A stretch of 64,000 nucleotides of DNA from JAKACA01 sp050010115 (GCA_050010115.1 JBEKLQ010000007.1:1-64000), one strand, 5' to 3'; counted from the first letter of the stretch, positions 36,016 through 45,621 are shown. Program-made: numbers and translations. Notes: generated by a model not told the origin, from the letters alone.

Positions 36016-37230
36016 GTGGCTGAACCCACCGGTCGCCAGTGGCGCCGCACCAGCACCAGTGGCCTGATCGCAGCTCTAGCGGCGGCGATGGTGGTGTTCA
36101 GCTCGTGCACAACGGCGACTCGCCTCTCCACGACGGCCACGACGTCGGGCCGCCCGCCCACGTCACCGGCCACGGTCGCGCCAACCTCGACGGGGACAAC
36201 CGAGCCCGTGACCACGACGACGTTTCCTGCGTCGTTCGGGGTCGGCATCCGGACCATCACGCTCGTGGACACGACGAGGCCCACGGAGAACTACGCGACA
36301 GCTCCTCCGAGCATGCTGTCCCCGCACCGGGTTATCGCCACGCAGATCCGCTATCCGACGCTCTCCCGTGCGCCGGGCGTGGAACAGACCGGGGCGACAC
36401 CCGCGTCCGGATTCGGGCCGTTCCCGGTCATCGTGTTCGCCCACGGCTACGCCGTCATGCCGAACACCTACGAGTACTTGCTGGACGCCTGGGTGAGGGC
36501 GGGTTTCGTCGTGGTGAGCCCCGTTTTCCCCGTGTCCAACTACTACGAGTGGCTGCGCCAAGGCGGCGGGCCGGCCCCGGAGGCCGACATGGGCAACGAG
36601 CCCGCCGACGTGGCCTTCGTGGTCGGCCAGCTGGCGAAATTAGCCGGGCAGACGGGATCGTTCCTCCACGGCCTGATCGACCTCCAGCGACTCGGCCTGG
36701 CCGGCCAGTCCGATGGGGCCACGATTGTCGGAGGCCTCGTGTACGCCGGGTATTGGCGGGGCTACTTCGCCTCGATGCCCGTCCACCCGCTCGCCGTCGC
36801 CCTGCTGTCGGGCGCTGCATTCCAAACTGCGGGCGCGTACGCGGTGCCCACGCCCTCCCGCCCGGCAGTCCTCTCGGTCGAGAGCGACACGGACTACTGC
36901 AACCCGACCGCGAACGCCACGGAGCTCTACTCGAGTGTGGCTCCCGGCGCCAGGCAGCACTGGTTCATGACCTTGGAAGGCGCCGATCACCTCGGGCCCT
37001 ATGTCGGGCAGCTGCCGTGGGCCCCGGCCGTCGCGACGGTCACGACGGACTTCTTCGCGCTGGAGCTTGAAGCGCGCGGTCGCAACGTCACCGCGGCGAC
37101 GGTCGGGCGCGCCGGCGACGTCCACGGCGTGTCGAGCATCACCGGCGCCGCCAGCGTCACGCTGCCCTCGACGAGCGACGACTACGACTGCGGTTCGCCG
37201 ACCCCCTATGACCCCTACCCGGGCGGCTGA
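36016..37230 (+). CDS. Alpha/beta hydrolase lipoprotein
   Basis: A 404-residue exported hydrolase. N-terminal lipobox VFSSC (near residue 32) after a hydrophobic helix, then a Thr/Ser/Pro-rich linker, then an alpha/beta hydrolase fold. Visible: oxyanion region VIVFAHGYAVMP, nucleophile elbow LAGQSDGATIVG (Ser), and His in GADHLGPYVG. Related to secreted esterases of the dienelactone-hydrolase/polyesterase-like group; substrate unknown. GTG 36016 start. Surface-located, lipid-anchored. Confidence 0.82.
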   Translation: MAEPTGRQWRRTSTSGLIAALAAAMVVFSSCTTATRLSTTATTSGRPPTSPATVAPTSTGTTEPVTTTTFPASFGVGIRTITLVDTTRPTENYATAPPSMLSPHRVIATQIRYPTLSRAPGVEQTGATPASGFGPFPVIVFAHGYAVMPNTYEYLLDAWVRAGFVVVSPVFPVSNYYEWLRQGGGPAPEADMGNEPADVAFVVGQLAKLAGQTGSFLHGLIDLQRLGLAGQSDGATIVGGLVYAGYWRGYFASMPVHPLAVALLSGAAFQTAGAYAVPTPSRPAVLSVESDTDYCNPTANATELYSSVAPGARQHWFMTLEGADHLGPYVGQLPWAPAVATVTTDFFALELEARGRNVTAATVGRAGDVHGVSSITGAASVTLPSTSDDYDCGSPTPYDPYPGG

Positions 37231-37378
37231 ACAACGATGTACCAGGCAAACGGCACCGCAGAGGGCCGCGAGGCCGGCCACGAGGATGGCCACAGTCTGC
37301 TAGCGGACGTCGTATCCTCAGCGATGCGAGGTTCTAAGGCCGCTCGTTTCGCGGCGTACCGCCCTGGGAGGCAGAGCA

Positions 37379-38167
37379 ATGACCCCGACCACTGACCGAG
37401 CCGTGAGCCGCCTTGCTCGTCGCCACGCAACCGGCGTCGTCGTCGTCGCCCTCGTGCTGGGCAGTCTCGGGCTCACCGGGTGCGGGGCCATCCGCGCAGT
37501 CAAGAAGGCCGTGAGCACTGTGGAAAAGAACAAGAACACCATGGACGCCTTCACTAACAAGATCAAGTCCGGCGAGGCGACGCCGTTCGAAGCGACCTAC
37601 GTGACGACCGGCAGCTCGCCGGAGAGGGTCGTGTACGCCGTTGATCCACCGAAAGGTGTCTTGTTCAAGCTCACCTCGTCGGGCAAGAACAACAACAACA
37701 ACAGCAACAACCTGGACCTGATCGTCACTCTGTCCGGCGAGTACGCCTGCACTCCGCCGTCGGGCTCCGGTTCGGGGTCGACCTCGACGTGGAAATGCAC
37801 CGAGCTGCCTAAGGCCAGCGCTGCCGACTACAACAAGATCGAGGACTTCTACACCCCGCAACATTGGGTTACTTTCCTGGATGACTTTGCCCTCGCCGCC
37901 GGTATTGCGGGCGACAAGGTCTCGTCGTCGACCTTGAAGGTGAACGGATTCTCCATGTCGTGCGTCGACTTCGTCGCACCCGGCGTCAAGGGCACGAGCA
38001 CGATCTGCACGACGGCGCAGGACATCCTCGGGTATGTCAAGGTCGCCCAAGACTCGACCAGCTTCGAGATCAAGAGCTACTCGCCCTCACCCAAGGCGTC
38101 TCTCTTCCAGCTGCCGCCGGGAGCCACGGTCACGACGATCCCGAAGGTCACGACCCCCACCACCTAG
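37379..38167 (+). CDS. Lipoprotein of unknown function
   Basis: A 262-residue lipoprotein: lipobox GLTGC at about residue 35, an alpha-helical KKAVSTVEKNKNTMDAFTNKIKSG stretch is not extended further here, then a polar NNNNNSNN run near residue 105 encoded by AAC repeats, four later cysteines that could make two disulfides. GGGAGG lies 8 nt before ATG 37379. No homologue is recognised; a substrate-binding or cell-wall-associated role is open. Confidence 0.75.
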   Translation: MTPTTDRAVSRLARRHATGVVVVALVLGSLGLTGCGAIRAVKKAVSTVEKNKNTMDAFTNKIKSGEATPFEATYVTTGSSPERVVYAVDPPKGVLFKLTSSGKNNNNNSNNLDLIVTLSGEYACTPPSGSGSGSTSTWKCTELPKASAADYNKIEDFYTPQHWVTFLDDFALAAGIAGDKVSSSTLKVNGFSMSCVDFVAPGVKGTSTICTTAQDILGYVKVAQDSTSFEIKSYSPSPKASLFQLPPGATVTTIPKVTTPTT

Positions 38168-38201
38168 GCGGCTCGCCGGCGCCGGCCGGTACGTTCTCTC
38201 C

Positions 38202-39950
38202 GTGGCTGTCCTGGTCGATCTCGAAGATGTGTCGGTCCGACACGGTGACCGCACCTTGTTCGGCGATCTGTCGCTGACGGTCACCGACGGCGATCGGGTT
38301 GGCGTCGTCGGCATCAACGGCACCGGCAAATCCACCCTCCTGCGCCTACTTGCCGGCGTTGAACAGGCCGACGCGGGACAGATTCGTCGCGGGCGCGGCG
38401 TCCGCATCGGCTACCTCGAGCAGGAGCCATCGCTGCCCGCAGGGTCGGTGCGGGCGGCGGTCGGTCCGGGCTGGCAGGCCGAAGCGGTGCTCCACCGGCT
38501 CGGGATGGGAGCCGCCGGTGACACCGACGTCTCCGGGCTCTCGGGTGGGCAGGCAAAGCGCGTGGCACTGGCTGCTGTACTCGCTCGGCCGGCAGAGTTG
38601 CTGGTCCTTGACGAGCCAACCAACCACCTGGATCTCCGCGCCGTCGCCTGGCTGGAGCAGTGGCTCCTCGACTTCCGTAGCGGGCTCGTCCTCGTGACAC
38701 ACGACCGCCATCTCCTCGACCGGGTCACCACCCGGATGATCGAGCTCGATCGAGGCCACGAGTATGTGCACGAGGGCGGGTACACCTCGTATCTTGCCGC
38801 CAGCGCCGAGCGGGAGGAGCAGGCAGCATCTGCCGAGGCCTCCCGGCGGAATCTCGCCCGACGAGAGCTCGCCTGGCTGCGGCGAGGCGCCCCGGCTCGG
38901 ACTCGCAAGCCGCAGGCGCGGATCGACGCGGCGATGCGCGTCGTCACCGGGCGTGCGGAAGCGCCGGCTCGGGCGGCAGAGCTCGAGATGGCCTTCGGAA
39001 CACCGCGCCTCGGCGACAAGGTCATCGAGTGCGCTGCAGTCGGCTATCGCTACGACCCAGGAGCCGCACCGGTGTTGTCGGAGGTTGATCTCCTCCTCGC
39101 TCGTCGGGAACGGTTGGGTCTCCTCGGAGCCAACGGATCGGGCAAGTCGACACTCCTCGACCTCCTGGCGGGCCGGCGTAGTCCGACTTCCGGACACATC
39201 GAGGTCGGTCCGACAGTCGTCACGGGCTACTACGACCAGCAGGGCGTCGAGGTCGATCCGGAGGCCCGCGTACGCGAGCTCGTCGCAGGTGCGACCCGCG
39301 TCCCGGGCGCGCCGGAGGACGTGGCACTGATGGAGCGATTCTGGTTCACCGGAGCCTTGCAGTTCGCCCCGACGCGGACGCTCTCGGGTGGCGAGCGCCG
39401 ACGGCTGCAGTTGCTCCTGGTGCTGGCGGCGCGACCGAACGTCCTCCTCCTCGATGAGCCGACCAACGACCTGGACCTGGACACGTTGCGCATCCTCGAG
39501 GACTTCCTGGAGGACTGGCCCGGAGCCCTCGTTGTCGTGAGTCACGACCGGACGTTTCTCGAGCGCACGACGGAGCGCCTGATGGCGCTGGAAGCCGGGA
39601 CCCTCGCGACGATCGCGGGAGACCTCGACGCCTGGATGGCACGAGCCGAGGACGCTGGTGTGGCGCCGGCGCCCTCGGCCGGGCGCACACGCGCAGCGGA
39701 GGTCGGAGCCCCCTCGCCCCGGCGCCAACGCTCCCCCAGCACGATCGGTCGTCAGCTGCGGGAAGCCGAGAAGGAGATGGCGCGGCTGGCGCGCCAACGA
39801 GACGAGCTGAGCGAAGCGCTGGAGGCTGCGGGCGACGATCACGTAGAGCTCGCACACGTCGGCCGCGAGCTCGCCGAGGTGCAAGCCAACCTGACGGAGT
39901 CGGAGAACCGTTGGCTGGCTCTCGCCGAGGAGGTGGATGCGGCACGCTGA
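38202..39950 (+). CDS. ABC-F family ATPase (Uup/EttA-like)
   Basis: A 582-residue soluble tandem ABC protein. First cassette: Walker A GINGTGKST, signature LSGGQAKR, Walker B LLVLDEPTNHLDL; second: GANGSGKST, LSGGERRR, VLLLDEPTNDLDL. No membrane domain, so it is a translation-type ABC-F ATPase rather than an exporter. A coiled-coil tail (RQLREAEKEMARLARQRDELSEAL to the end) resembles Uup. Such proteins act on the ribosome or in DNA/rRNA quality control; antibiotic-resistance activity cannot be told from sequence. GTG 38202 sits in front of the first beta strand. Confidence 0.9.
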   Translation: MAVLVDLEDVSVRHGDRTLFGDLSLTVTDGDRVGVVGINGTGKSTLLRLLAGVEQADAGQIRRGRGVRIGYLEQEPSLPAGSVRAAVGPGWQAEAVLHRLGMGAAGDTDVSGLSGGQAKRVALAAVLARPAELLVLDEPTNHLDLRAVAWLEQWLLDFRSGLVLVTHDRHLLDRVTTRMIELDRGHEYVHEGGYTSYLAASAEREEQAASAEASRRNLARRELAWLRRGAPARTRKPQARIDAAMRVVTGRAEAPARAAELEMAFGTPRLGDKVIECAAVGYRYDPGAAPVLSEVDLLLARRERLGLLGANGSGKSTLLDLLAGRRSPTSGHIEVGPTVVTGYYDQQGVEVDPEARVRELVAGATRVPGAPEDVALMERFWFTGALQFAPTRTLSGGERRRLQLLLVLAARPNVLLLDEPTNDLDLDTLRILEDFLEDWPGALVVVSHDRTFLERTTERLMALEAGTLATIAGDLDAWMARAEDAGVAPAPSAGRTRAAEVGAPSPRRQRSPSTIGRQLREAEKEMARLARQRDELSEALEAAGDDHVELAHVGRELAEVQANLTESENRWLALAEEVDAAR

Positions 39951-40088
39951 CGGTCGTGGCCCCGCGCAAGCGAGGCTTGAGACTCTGGTTGACAGCGACA
40001 GTCGCATTCGGACGCCGCTCGCCCTGACCGACGCCCAGCTGACCAGGGTAGAGACTTTCTTTAGGTGGCGTCCGGCACACAGGGCCTG

Positions 40089-40102
40089 AATCCATTCGGC
40101 CC
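40089..40102 (+). promoter_or_regulatory. DosR-like box, site 1 (weak left half)
   Basis: AATCC-ATTC-GGCCC, 63 bp before the Acg-type gene. The right half matches the other sites perfectly; the left half has only CC in common. A second sequence, GAGACTTTCTTTAGG, lies 40 bp upstream. Confidence 0.45.
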
Positions 40103-40165
40103 TAGCCCGCCCGGCGAAGACGCGCTTGACTGGACAGAGAAGATGTCGTCCTCACAGGAGTGATC

Positions 40166-41242
40166 GTGGACACCGAAGACTTGCAGTCCATCCTCGAAGC
40201 CGCCGTACGAGCGCCGTCGGTGCACAACACGCAGCCCTGGCGGTTCGCGGTGCGCGGTGATGCTCCCGACGGCACGGCTGCGATCGACGTGTTCGCCGAC
40301 CGCCAGCGCCAGCTCCCAGTGATCGATCCGTCGGGGCGTGAGCTCCACATCAGCTGTGGCGCTGCGGTCGAGTTCGCCTGGGTCGGCGCACGCGCCATCG
40401 GCCGGACCTGTTCGGTGTCGCTGCTCCCGGACCCTGTCAACCCCGACCACTTGGCTCGGCTGGAAATCGGAGGCCTCAACGCCCCCTCTCCGGACGAAGC
40501 CGAGCTCGGCCGGGCGCTCCCCCTCCGGTACACCGAGCGGGGCCCCTTCGACAACCGCCAGGTATCGCCCCAGCTCCTGGAGGAATTCCGCCGGGCGATC
40601 CGTGCCCATGACGTGTGGCTGAGGGTGCTTGACCGACCCGGCGACGAAGTGGCCACCGCGGTATTGCTGGCGCACGCTGACGAGATCGAGCGTGCCAACC
40701 CGGAGTACGGGAGCGAGCTCGCCGCTTGGACCGGCGAAAGAGCCGGCGCTCGAGATGGAGTCCCCCTGTCGGCAACGCCGCCCATCGCGGACCGAGGATC
40801 CTCATTCCGGCTTCGCGAGTTCGCCGCAGGTGATCAACCCACCGCTCCCTCCACCTGGAGCGAGGCACCTCCGGCGGCCGAGCACCCGCTCGTGGTCATC
40901 CTCGGGACCGCTGGCGACGACAGGCACGCCTGGCTGCGGACTGGGCAGGCGCTCGGGCGAGTCTTGCTGGCAGCTACCGCCGCCGGTCTAGCCGCCTCGC
41001 CGATGACCCAGGTGCTGGAAGTGGGAGCGACGCGCGTCCAGCTTGCCGCTCAACTCGGCTTGGTCGGTCACCCCCAGGTCGTGCTCCGTATCGGGTACGG
41101 CCACGGTCACCCCACGACACCGCGGCGATCCCTTGACGACGTCATCATCGACTGGCAAGTCGGGAGCCACCAGTCACCGCGTTCGGAGACGCCGCTCTCG
41201 CCTCCGACGACCGGACCTGCCGTACGTCAACGACTCGAGTGA
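40166..41242 (+). CDS. Acg-family (Rv2032-like) nitroreductase-fold protein
   Basis: A 358-residue protein of the Acg family, a double nitroreductase fold with one lobe covering the FMN site. It opens with DLQSILEAAVRAPSVHNTQPWRF, the nitroreductase FMN-binding opening. The mycobacterial Acg (Rv2032) is strongly DosR-induced in hypoxia and is thought to bind or sequester flavin. GTG 40166 has AGGAG five nucleotides before it; GTG 40160 would leave none. A DosR-like box lies upstream and the gene shares a transcript with the following universal stress protein, 19 bp downstream. Confidence 0.85.
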   Translation: MDTEDLQSILEAAVRAPSVHNTQPWRFAVRGDAPDGTAAIDVFADRQRQLPVIDPSGRELHISCGAAVEFAWVGARAIGRTCSVSLLPDPVNPDHLARLEIGGLNAPSPDEAELGRALPLRYTERGPFDNRQVSPQLLEEFRRAIRAHDVWLRVLDRPGDEVATAVLLAHADEIERANPEYGSELAAWTGERAGARDGVPLSATPPIADRGSSFRLREFAAGDQPTAPSTWSEAPPAAEHPLVVILGTAGDDRHAWLRTGQALGRVLLAATAAGLAASPMTQVLEVGATRVQLAAQLGLVGHPQVVLRIGYGHGHPTTPRRSLDDVIIDWQVGSHQSPRSETPLSPPTTGPAVRQRLE

Positions 41243-41261
41243 TGCGGAGGAGGAAGCTGAC

Positions 41262-41678
41262 GTGTTCGAGAAGGTGTTGGTGGCGGTCGACGGCTCGCCT
41301 GCGGCGGCGCACGCCGTGAGCGCAGCAAAAGAGCTGGCCTCCCTGTCAGGTGGACAAGTGAGGGTCGTGCACGTGCGCGAGTTCTCCGCCGCCCCGCGCG
41401 GCGGCAGGGTATCGAGCGAAGGCAGCCAGGAGGCTGAGAAGATCGTGGAGGACACCATCGCGGAGCTGGTTCAGGCCGGCGTGGCCGCCACGGGAATCGT
41501 GCGCGCTGCTCGCTACGGGCACGTCGCGACGGAACTGCTCGACGAGGCGAGCGAGTGGAATGCCTCCGTGATCCTGATCGCCTCAAGAGGGCTCTCCGAC
41601 CTGGCCGGTCTCGTCATCGGCAGCACGACGCACAAGGTGCTCCATCTCGGGCACGTGCCGGTCCTCGTCGTTCGCTGA
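41262..41678 (+). CDS. Universal stress protein (UspA family) 1
   Basis: A 138-residue single-domain Usp: VLVAVDGSPAAAHAV opening and ASRGLSDLAGLVIGSTTHKVL near the C-terminus. The ATP motif GxxG-x9-GS is present except that the first Gly is Ala, so nucleotide binding may be altered. GTG 41262 follows GGAGGAGG. It is translationally linked to the Acg-type gene and closest in sequence to the Usp at 49777, suggesting duplication within this region. Confidence 0.92.
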   Translation: MFEKVLVAVDGSPAAAHAVSAAKELASLSGGQVRVVHVREFSAAPRGGRVSSEGSQEAEKIVEDTIAELVQAGVAATGIVRAARYGHVATELLDEASEWNASVILIASRGLSDLAGLVIGSTTHKVLHLGHVPVLVVR

Positions 41679-41720
41679 GACGGTCTAACAGTGGCGGGTC
41701 GGACACGGTCCGGTCGCGAC

Positions 41721-41770
41721 TCGCCAACCACGAAAGATCGCCAACCACGGAAGATCGCCGGCACCCCAGA
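41721..41770. repeat. Three imperfect 16-17-bp tandem units after the usp gene
   Basis: TCGCCAACCACGAAAGA, TCGCCAACCACGGAAGA and TCGCCGGCACCCCAGA follow one another about 40 bp past the Usp stop, in the gap between convergent genes. Another example of tandem duplication at a gene end. Confidence 0.75.
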
Positions 41771-41798
41771 TCGCCGGGCACTTTCATGGCCGCTCAAC

Positions 41799-44591
41799 TC
41801 AGCGCAAGTGTCGGCGCCACAGCTCCGGCTCCGGGGTGATCGGTCGCGCCACCCGGACCTTGGCGTCGACGACGACGCACCCGCCAGGCGACGCGATCAC
41901 CGGGTTCAGGTCCATCTCGACGACCTCGGGCAGGTGCTCGGCGAGTTGGGCCACGCGGCAGAGGAGTTCGGCCAGCGCCTCGACGTCGGCCACAGGAGCC
42001 CCCCGGTACCCGGAGAGCAGCTTCGCCGCTTTCAGTGAGGCGATGAGGTCCACCGCCTCCGGTCGTGTGATCGGTACCAACGACAGCGCCCGGTCGCCCA
42101 GTATCTCGATCGCGGCGCCACCGAGGCCCACCATCACCACGGGCCCGAACCCTGGCTCCTCGATCACCCCCACCACGGTCTCGACTCCGGGTGCCGCCAT
42201 CGGCTGGACGATCACCTTCGCCTCCGGCCCGTGGCGGGCGAGCAACGCACCGGTGACCGCCATCACCTGCTCAGCGTCGGTGACGCCGAGCAGGACGCCC
42301 CCCACGTCGCTCCTGTGAACGAGTCCGGGGACATCGAGCTTCACCGCAACGGGGAACCCCACTCGGCGAGCCGCCTCGGCTGCCTCTTCCACGCTGGTGG
42401 CTGACACGCACTCGACGAATGGGATCCCATATGCCGCCAGCAACTGGAACGTCTCGGACGCATCGAGCCAGCGAGAGCCAACGCCAGCTGGAGCCCAGGT
42501 CAGGGCCGCGCCGTCGGGGGCACCTCGGGCTGGCAGGCCTACGGATGGCGCGTCAGCGTCAGCAAGGGCGGCCTCGACGATCGCCCGCCCGCGGTCGATA
42601 TCGAGGTCGGCGAAGATCGGCACGGCCGAGTCCGGCCGCACACGCCAGGTGGCGTACGGCACGATCCGGCCGAGCGTGCGCGCTGCCGACTCCGGATAGG
42701 CGAACCACGGCACGCGCCGCTTTCCCTCTCGCAGCACGGACAGGGCGCTTGCGGTCGCAAGGAACACCGCCAGGATCGGCTTGGTGGCTGATGCCGCCAC
42801 AGCTGCGACTTGAGCCGCTACGTCCTCGGCCTGTGTAACCAGCGGCGGTGTGAAGATCGCGATCACCGCGTCGACCTCGTCGTCGGCGAGGACGACCTCG
42901 AGCACCCTCCGGTACTGCTCGGCAGTGGCGATAGCGATGCAGTCGACCGGGTTCGACACCGCCGCCTCTTTGGACAGCACCGCTCGAAGCTGGCGCTGGG
43001 TCCCAGCCGACAGCTCCGGGACGACGAGACCGGCGCCCTCGCACGCGTCCGCAGCAAGCACTCCGGGGCCTCCGGCGTTGCCGACGATCGCCACATTGCG
43101 GCCCGTGGGCAGCGGTTGGTGGCTGAGGACGTTGGCGACATCGAAGAGCTCCTCGAGCGTGTCCACTCGGATGACGCCCGCCTGGTGGAAGAGGGCGTCG
43201 ACCGTAGCGTCGGGCGAAGCCATGGCGGCGGTGTGCGACGAAGTTCCGCGTGTGCCGGCGGAGGAGCGCCCGGACTTGACTGCCACGATGGGCTTGCGTC
43301 TGCTGACCTGTCTGGCGATCCTGGCGAAGTGCCGCGGGTTCCCGAAGGACTCGAGGTAGAGCAGGATGACCTCGGTGCGCGGGTCGCTGTCCCAGTAGCG
43401 GATCAGATCGTTACCGCTGACGTCCACCTTGTTGCCCACCGAGACGAAGCTGGAGACACCGAGGTCCCGGCGGGTCGCCTCCTCCAGGATGGCAATCCCG
43501 AGACCCCCCGACTGAGACGAGAACCCGATCGGGCCGGGAACGGGACGAGCCGGTGAGAATGTCGCGTTCATCGAGACCTCCGGCGCGGTGTTGACGACGC
43601 CCAGGCAGTTCGGGCCGATCACCCGCATCCCGTACGACCGGGCCAGCGAGACGAACTGTCGCTCCGCCGCAGCGCCCTCGGCGCCCGCCTCAGCAAAGCC
43701 CGCCGTCACGACGACGAGCCCGCTGACCCCCTTCTTTCCGCACGCCTCGGTAACTCTCAGCACCTCGGCTACGGGTACCGCTATCACGGCGAGGTCGACT
43801 GGACCCTCGATGTCCGCCACGTCGTCGAACACGGGCAGCCCGCAGATCTCCAACAGGCCGGGCGTGCCGCCCGCTTCCTCCTTAACGGGGTACACCGGGC
43901 CGGTGAATTTACCGGCTAGCAGGTTGGCGACGATCTCGTGGCCCACGAATCCCGCCTGGTTGCTCGCTCCGACGACAGCGATCGCCCGCGGCCTCAGCAG
44001 GCGCTCGATCGATCGCACCGCTGCTCGGCGGTCTCGTTCCTCCAGCTGCTCCAGGTACCCAGGGACCGGATCGAGGTCCAAGGTGACGTGGACGACTCCG
44101 GCGCCAAAGGCAGTCTTCTCCTCGAAGCCGGCGCGGCGGAAGACACGCAGCATCGCCTCGTTGACGGCGAGGGTGTCAGCCTCGAAGCGCGTGATGCCCC
44201 GATCGCGCGCGGCCGACGCAAGATGCTCCAGGAGGACCATCCCGAGCCCTCGACCCTGCTGGTCGTCCCGGACGGTGAAGGCCACCTCGGCGATCTTGGC
44301 TCCCTCTTCCCGGTCGTAGCGCGCCACGGCGACGAGCTCGCCGTCGACGAGGGCAATGAGCGCCAACCGCCGGTCGTAGTCCACATTGGCGAAGTGCTGG
44401 AGCTCGGCATCGGAGATCTGGCGCCGAGGCGAGAAGAACCGCAGGTAGATCGACTCGGCCGAGAGCTTCGAGCCGAGATCCCTCAGCCCGGCGACGTCGG
44501 AGGCGAGGATCGGCCGCACGTGGCCGACCCGACCGTCGGCGAGGACGACGTCGGACTCGAGATCCGAAGGGTATTCGCCAGCAGAAGTCAT
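41799..44591 (-). CDS. GNAT acetyltransferase fused to NDP-forming acyl-CoA ligase (Pat-like)
   Basis: A 930-residue two-part protein. Residues about 20-165 are a GNAT domain with the acetyl-CoA motif VRDDQQGRGLGMVLLEHLA. The rest matches ADP-forming acyl-CoA synthetases: CoA-binding GASNQAGFVGHEIVANL, succinyl-CoA-synthetase-like flavodoxin domain, and a C-terminal ATP-grasp (AAEAARRVGFPVAVKLDVPG...). A His in GTSSHTAAMASP occupies the expected phospho-histidine place, so the ligase half may be active, unlike in Salmonella Pat where it is reported degenerate. Known members acetylate lysines, including of acyl-CoA synthetases and stress proteins. ATG 44591 overlaps the previous stop (ATGA); third gene of usp-hypothetical-pat. 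Confidence 0.88.
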   Translation of the reverse strand: MTSAGEYPSDLESDVVLADGRVGHVRPILASDVAGLRDLGSKLSAESIYLRFFSPRRQISDAELQHFANVDYDRRLALIALVDGELVAVARYDREEGAKIAEVAFTVRDDQQGRGLGMVLLEHLASAARDRGITRFEADTLAVNEAMLRVFRRAGFEEKTAFGAGVVHVTLDLDPVPGYLEQLEERDRRAAVRSIERLLRPRAIAVVGASNQAGFVGHEIVANLLAGKFTGPVYPVKEEAGGTPGLLEICGLPVFDDVADIEGPVDLAVIAVPVAEVLRVTEACGKKGVSGLVVVTAGFAEAGAEGAAAERQFVSLARSYGMRVIGPNCLGVVNTAPEVSMNATFSPARPVPGPIGFSSQSGGLGIAILEEATRRDLGVSSFVSVGNKVDVSGNDLIRYWDSDPRTEVILLYLESFGNPRHFARIARQVSRRKPIVAVKSGRSSAGTRGTSSHTAAMASPDATVDALFHQAGVIRVDTLEELFDVANVLSHQPLPTGRNVAIVGNAGGPGVLAADACEGAGLVVPELSAGTQRQLRAVLSKEAAVSNPVDCIAIATAEQYRRVLEVVLADDEVDAVIAIFTPPLVTQAEDVAAQVAAVAASATKPILAVFLATASALSVLREGKRRVPWFAYPESAARTLGRIVPYATWRVRPDSAVPIFADLDIDRGRAIVEAALADADAPSVGLPARGAPDGAALTWAPAGVGSRWLDASETFQLLAAYGIPFVECVSATSVEEAAEAARRVGFPVAVKLDVPGLVHRSDVGGVLLGVTDAEQVMAVTGALLARHGPEAKVIVQPMAAPGVETVVGVIEEPGFGPVVMVGLGGAAIEILGDRALSLVPITRPEAVDLIASLKAAKLLSGYRGAPVADVEALAELLCRVAQLAEHLPEVVEMDLNPVIASPGGCVVVDAKVRVARPITPEPELWRRHLR

Positions 44592-45058
44592 CCAGACCCG
44601 AGCGTCTCCGCGATCTCCGAGAGGAAGCGCCGCACAGCCGCCTCGGCCAGGCGATGCATTGCAAGCCGGTCGATGGCAACTCCGATCTGGGCGAGGGGCA
44701 CCCGGTACCGCCCGCTCAGCGACAGTCGGCAGTGGCCGTCACCGAGGCTGAAGAGCTCGATGTCCGCGTCGAGAGTGGGCAGCAGTCGCTCAAGCGCGGC
44801 CGGCTCCCAGAGAATCGGAACGATCACGCTCGATCCGCTACGTCGGGCCTCACCGGCTGTCAGCATGAAGCGCTGTCGCGATGCCGACCGGTCAGCGGTC
44901 TCATGCCACTCCGCCTCAGGGTCGAGCAACGACGCCGCCAACTGGTCAAACGGGCGGTCTAGGTGCACGAAGTCGCTGATGAAGACTGCGTGACGGCGCC
45001 GGGACGAACCTCCGGCTCCGCCGGCCGGCTCGATGTCCCGCGGGATCGCGGCACTCAC
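44588..45058 (-). CDS. Hypothetical protein between usp and the Pat-like gene
   Basis: A 156-residue protein without recognised motif. It has HAVFISDFVHLDRPFDQLAASLLD near the start and a hydrophobic-charged pattern (RYRVPLAQIGVAIDRLAMHRLAEAAVRRFL) near the end that recalls lipid/hydrophobic-ligand START-like folds, but that is only an impression. GTG 45058 overlaps the Usp stop (GTGA) and its own stop overlaps the Pat-like start (ATGA), so the three are co-translated. Confidence 0.7.
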   Translation of the reverse strand: MSAAIPRDIEPAGGAGGSSRRRHAVFISDFVHLDRPFDQLAASLLDPEAEWHETADRSASRQRFMLTAGEARRSGSSVIVPILWEPAALERLLPTLDADIELFSLGDGHCRLSLSGRYRVPLAQIGVAIDRLAMHRLAEAAVRRFLSEIAETLGSG

Positions 45059-45552
45059 GCCGCCGCCTCTCGTGTCTTCGGCCGGACGATCAGCACGGGG
45101 CAGTGAGCATGGTGCACACAAGCCTGCCCGACGGAACCGAGCGCCAAACTGGAGAAGCCACCGAGCCCGCGGCTGCCCACGACGATGAGATCGGCCCCCT
45201 CGCTCAGACTGATCAGGATCCGCGCCGCCGGACCTTCCTCGATCGTGCGCCGCACGTCGAGGGTGTCGTCGTCCCCCAGCACTTCGGTCTCGGCGTCGCG
45301 GACAGTCGCGACGGCTGCCTCCTTGGCGGCGGCGGCGATCTCGCCGAAGTCCATGACATACGGCGATGTGGGGTAGTTCACGTGCCAGGCGTGGACGATG
45401 TGCAGAGTCCAGTTGCGCCATTTCGCTATCGCCACCGCGTCACGCAGCGCCTCATGGCTACCAGGTGACCCGTCGACGCCGACGATGACTCGCCCAGTGG
45501 TGGGTCGCCGTACAGCGGGGGGAGCGTCAGTTGTCAGATCGGGGGTGCTCAT
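45055..45552 (-). CDS. Universal stress protein 2
   Basis: A 165-residue Usp with an N-terminal tail, the strand VIVGVDGSPGSHEAL and complete ATP motif GSRGLGGFSSLALGSV, so likely nucleotide-binding (MJ0577 type). ATG 45552 is chosen because AGGAGG sits 8 nt upstream. A strong DosR-like box lies 53 bp upstream. First gene of usp-hypothetical-pat. Confidence 0.93.
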   Translation of the reverse strand: MSTPDLTTDAPPAVRRPTTGRVIVGVDGSPGSHEALRDAVAIAKWRNWTLHIVHAWHVNYPTSPYVMDFGEIAAAAKEAAVATVRDAETEVLGDDDTLDVRRTIEEGPAARILISLSEGADLIVVGSRGLGGFSSLALGSVGQACVHHAHCPVLIVRPKTREAAA

Positions 45553-45604
45553 CGCCACCACCTCCTACGCAGACGATGATGACGACCGGCATTCACCGAT
45601 CACA

Positions 45605-45618
45605 GGGCCGAAAGACCC
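45605..45618 (-). promoter_or_regulatory. DosR-like box, site 2
   Basis: Reading leftward: GGGTC-TTTC-GGCCC, 53 bp before the usp at 45552 and 4 bp past the kinase stop. Strong fit to the shared 5-4-5 pattern. Confidence 0.7.
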
Positions 45619-45621
45619 GAA

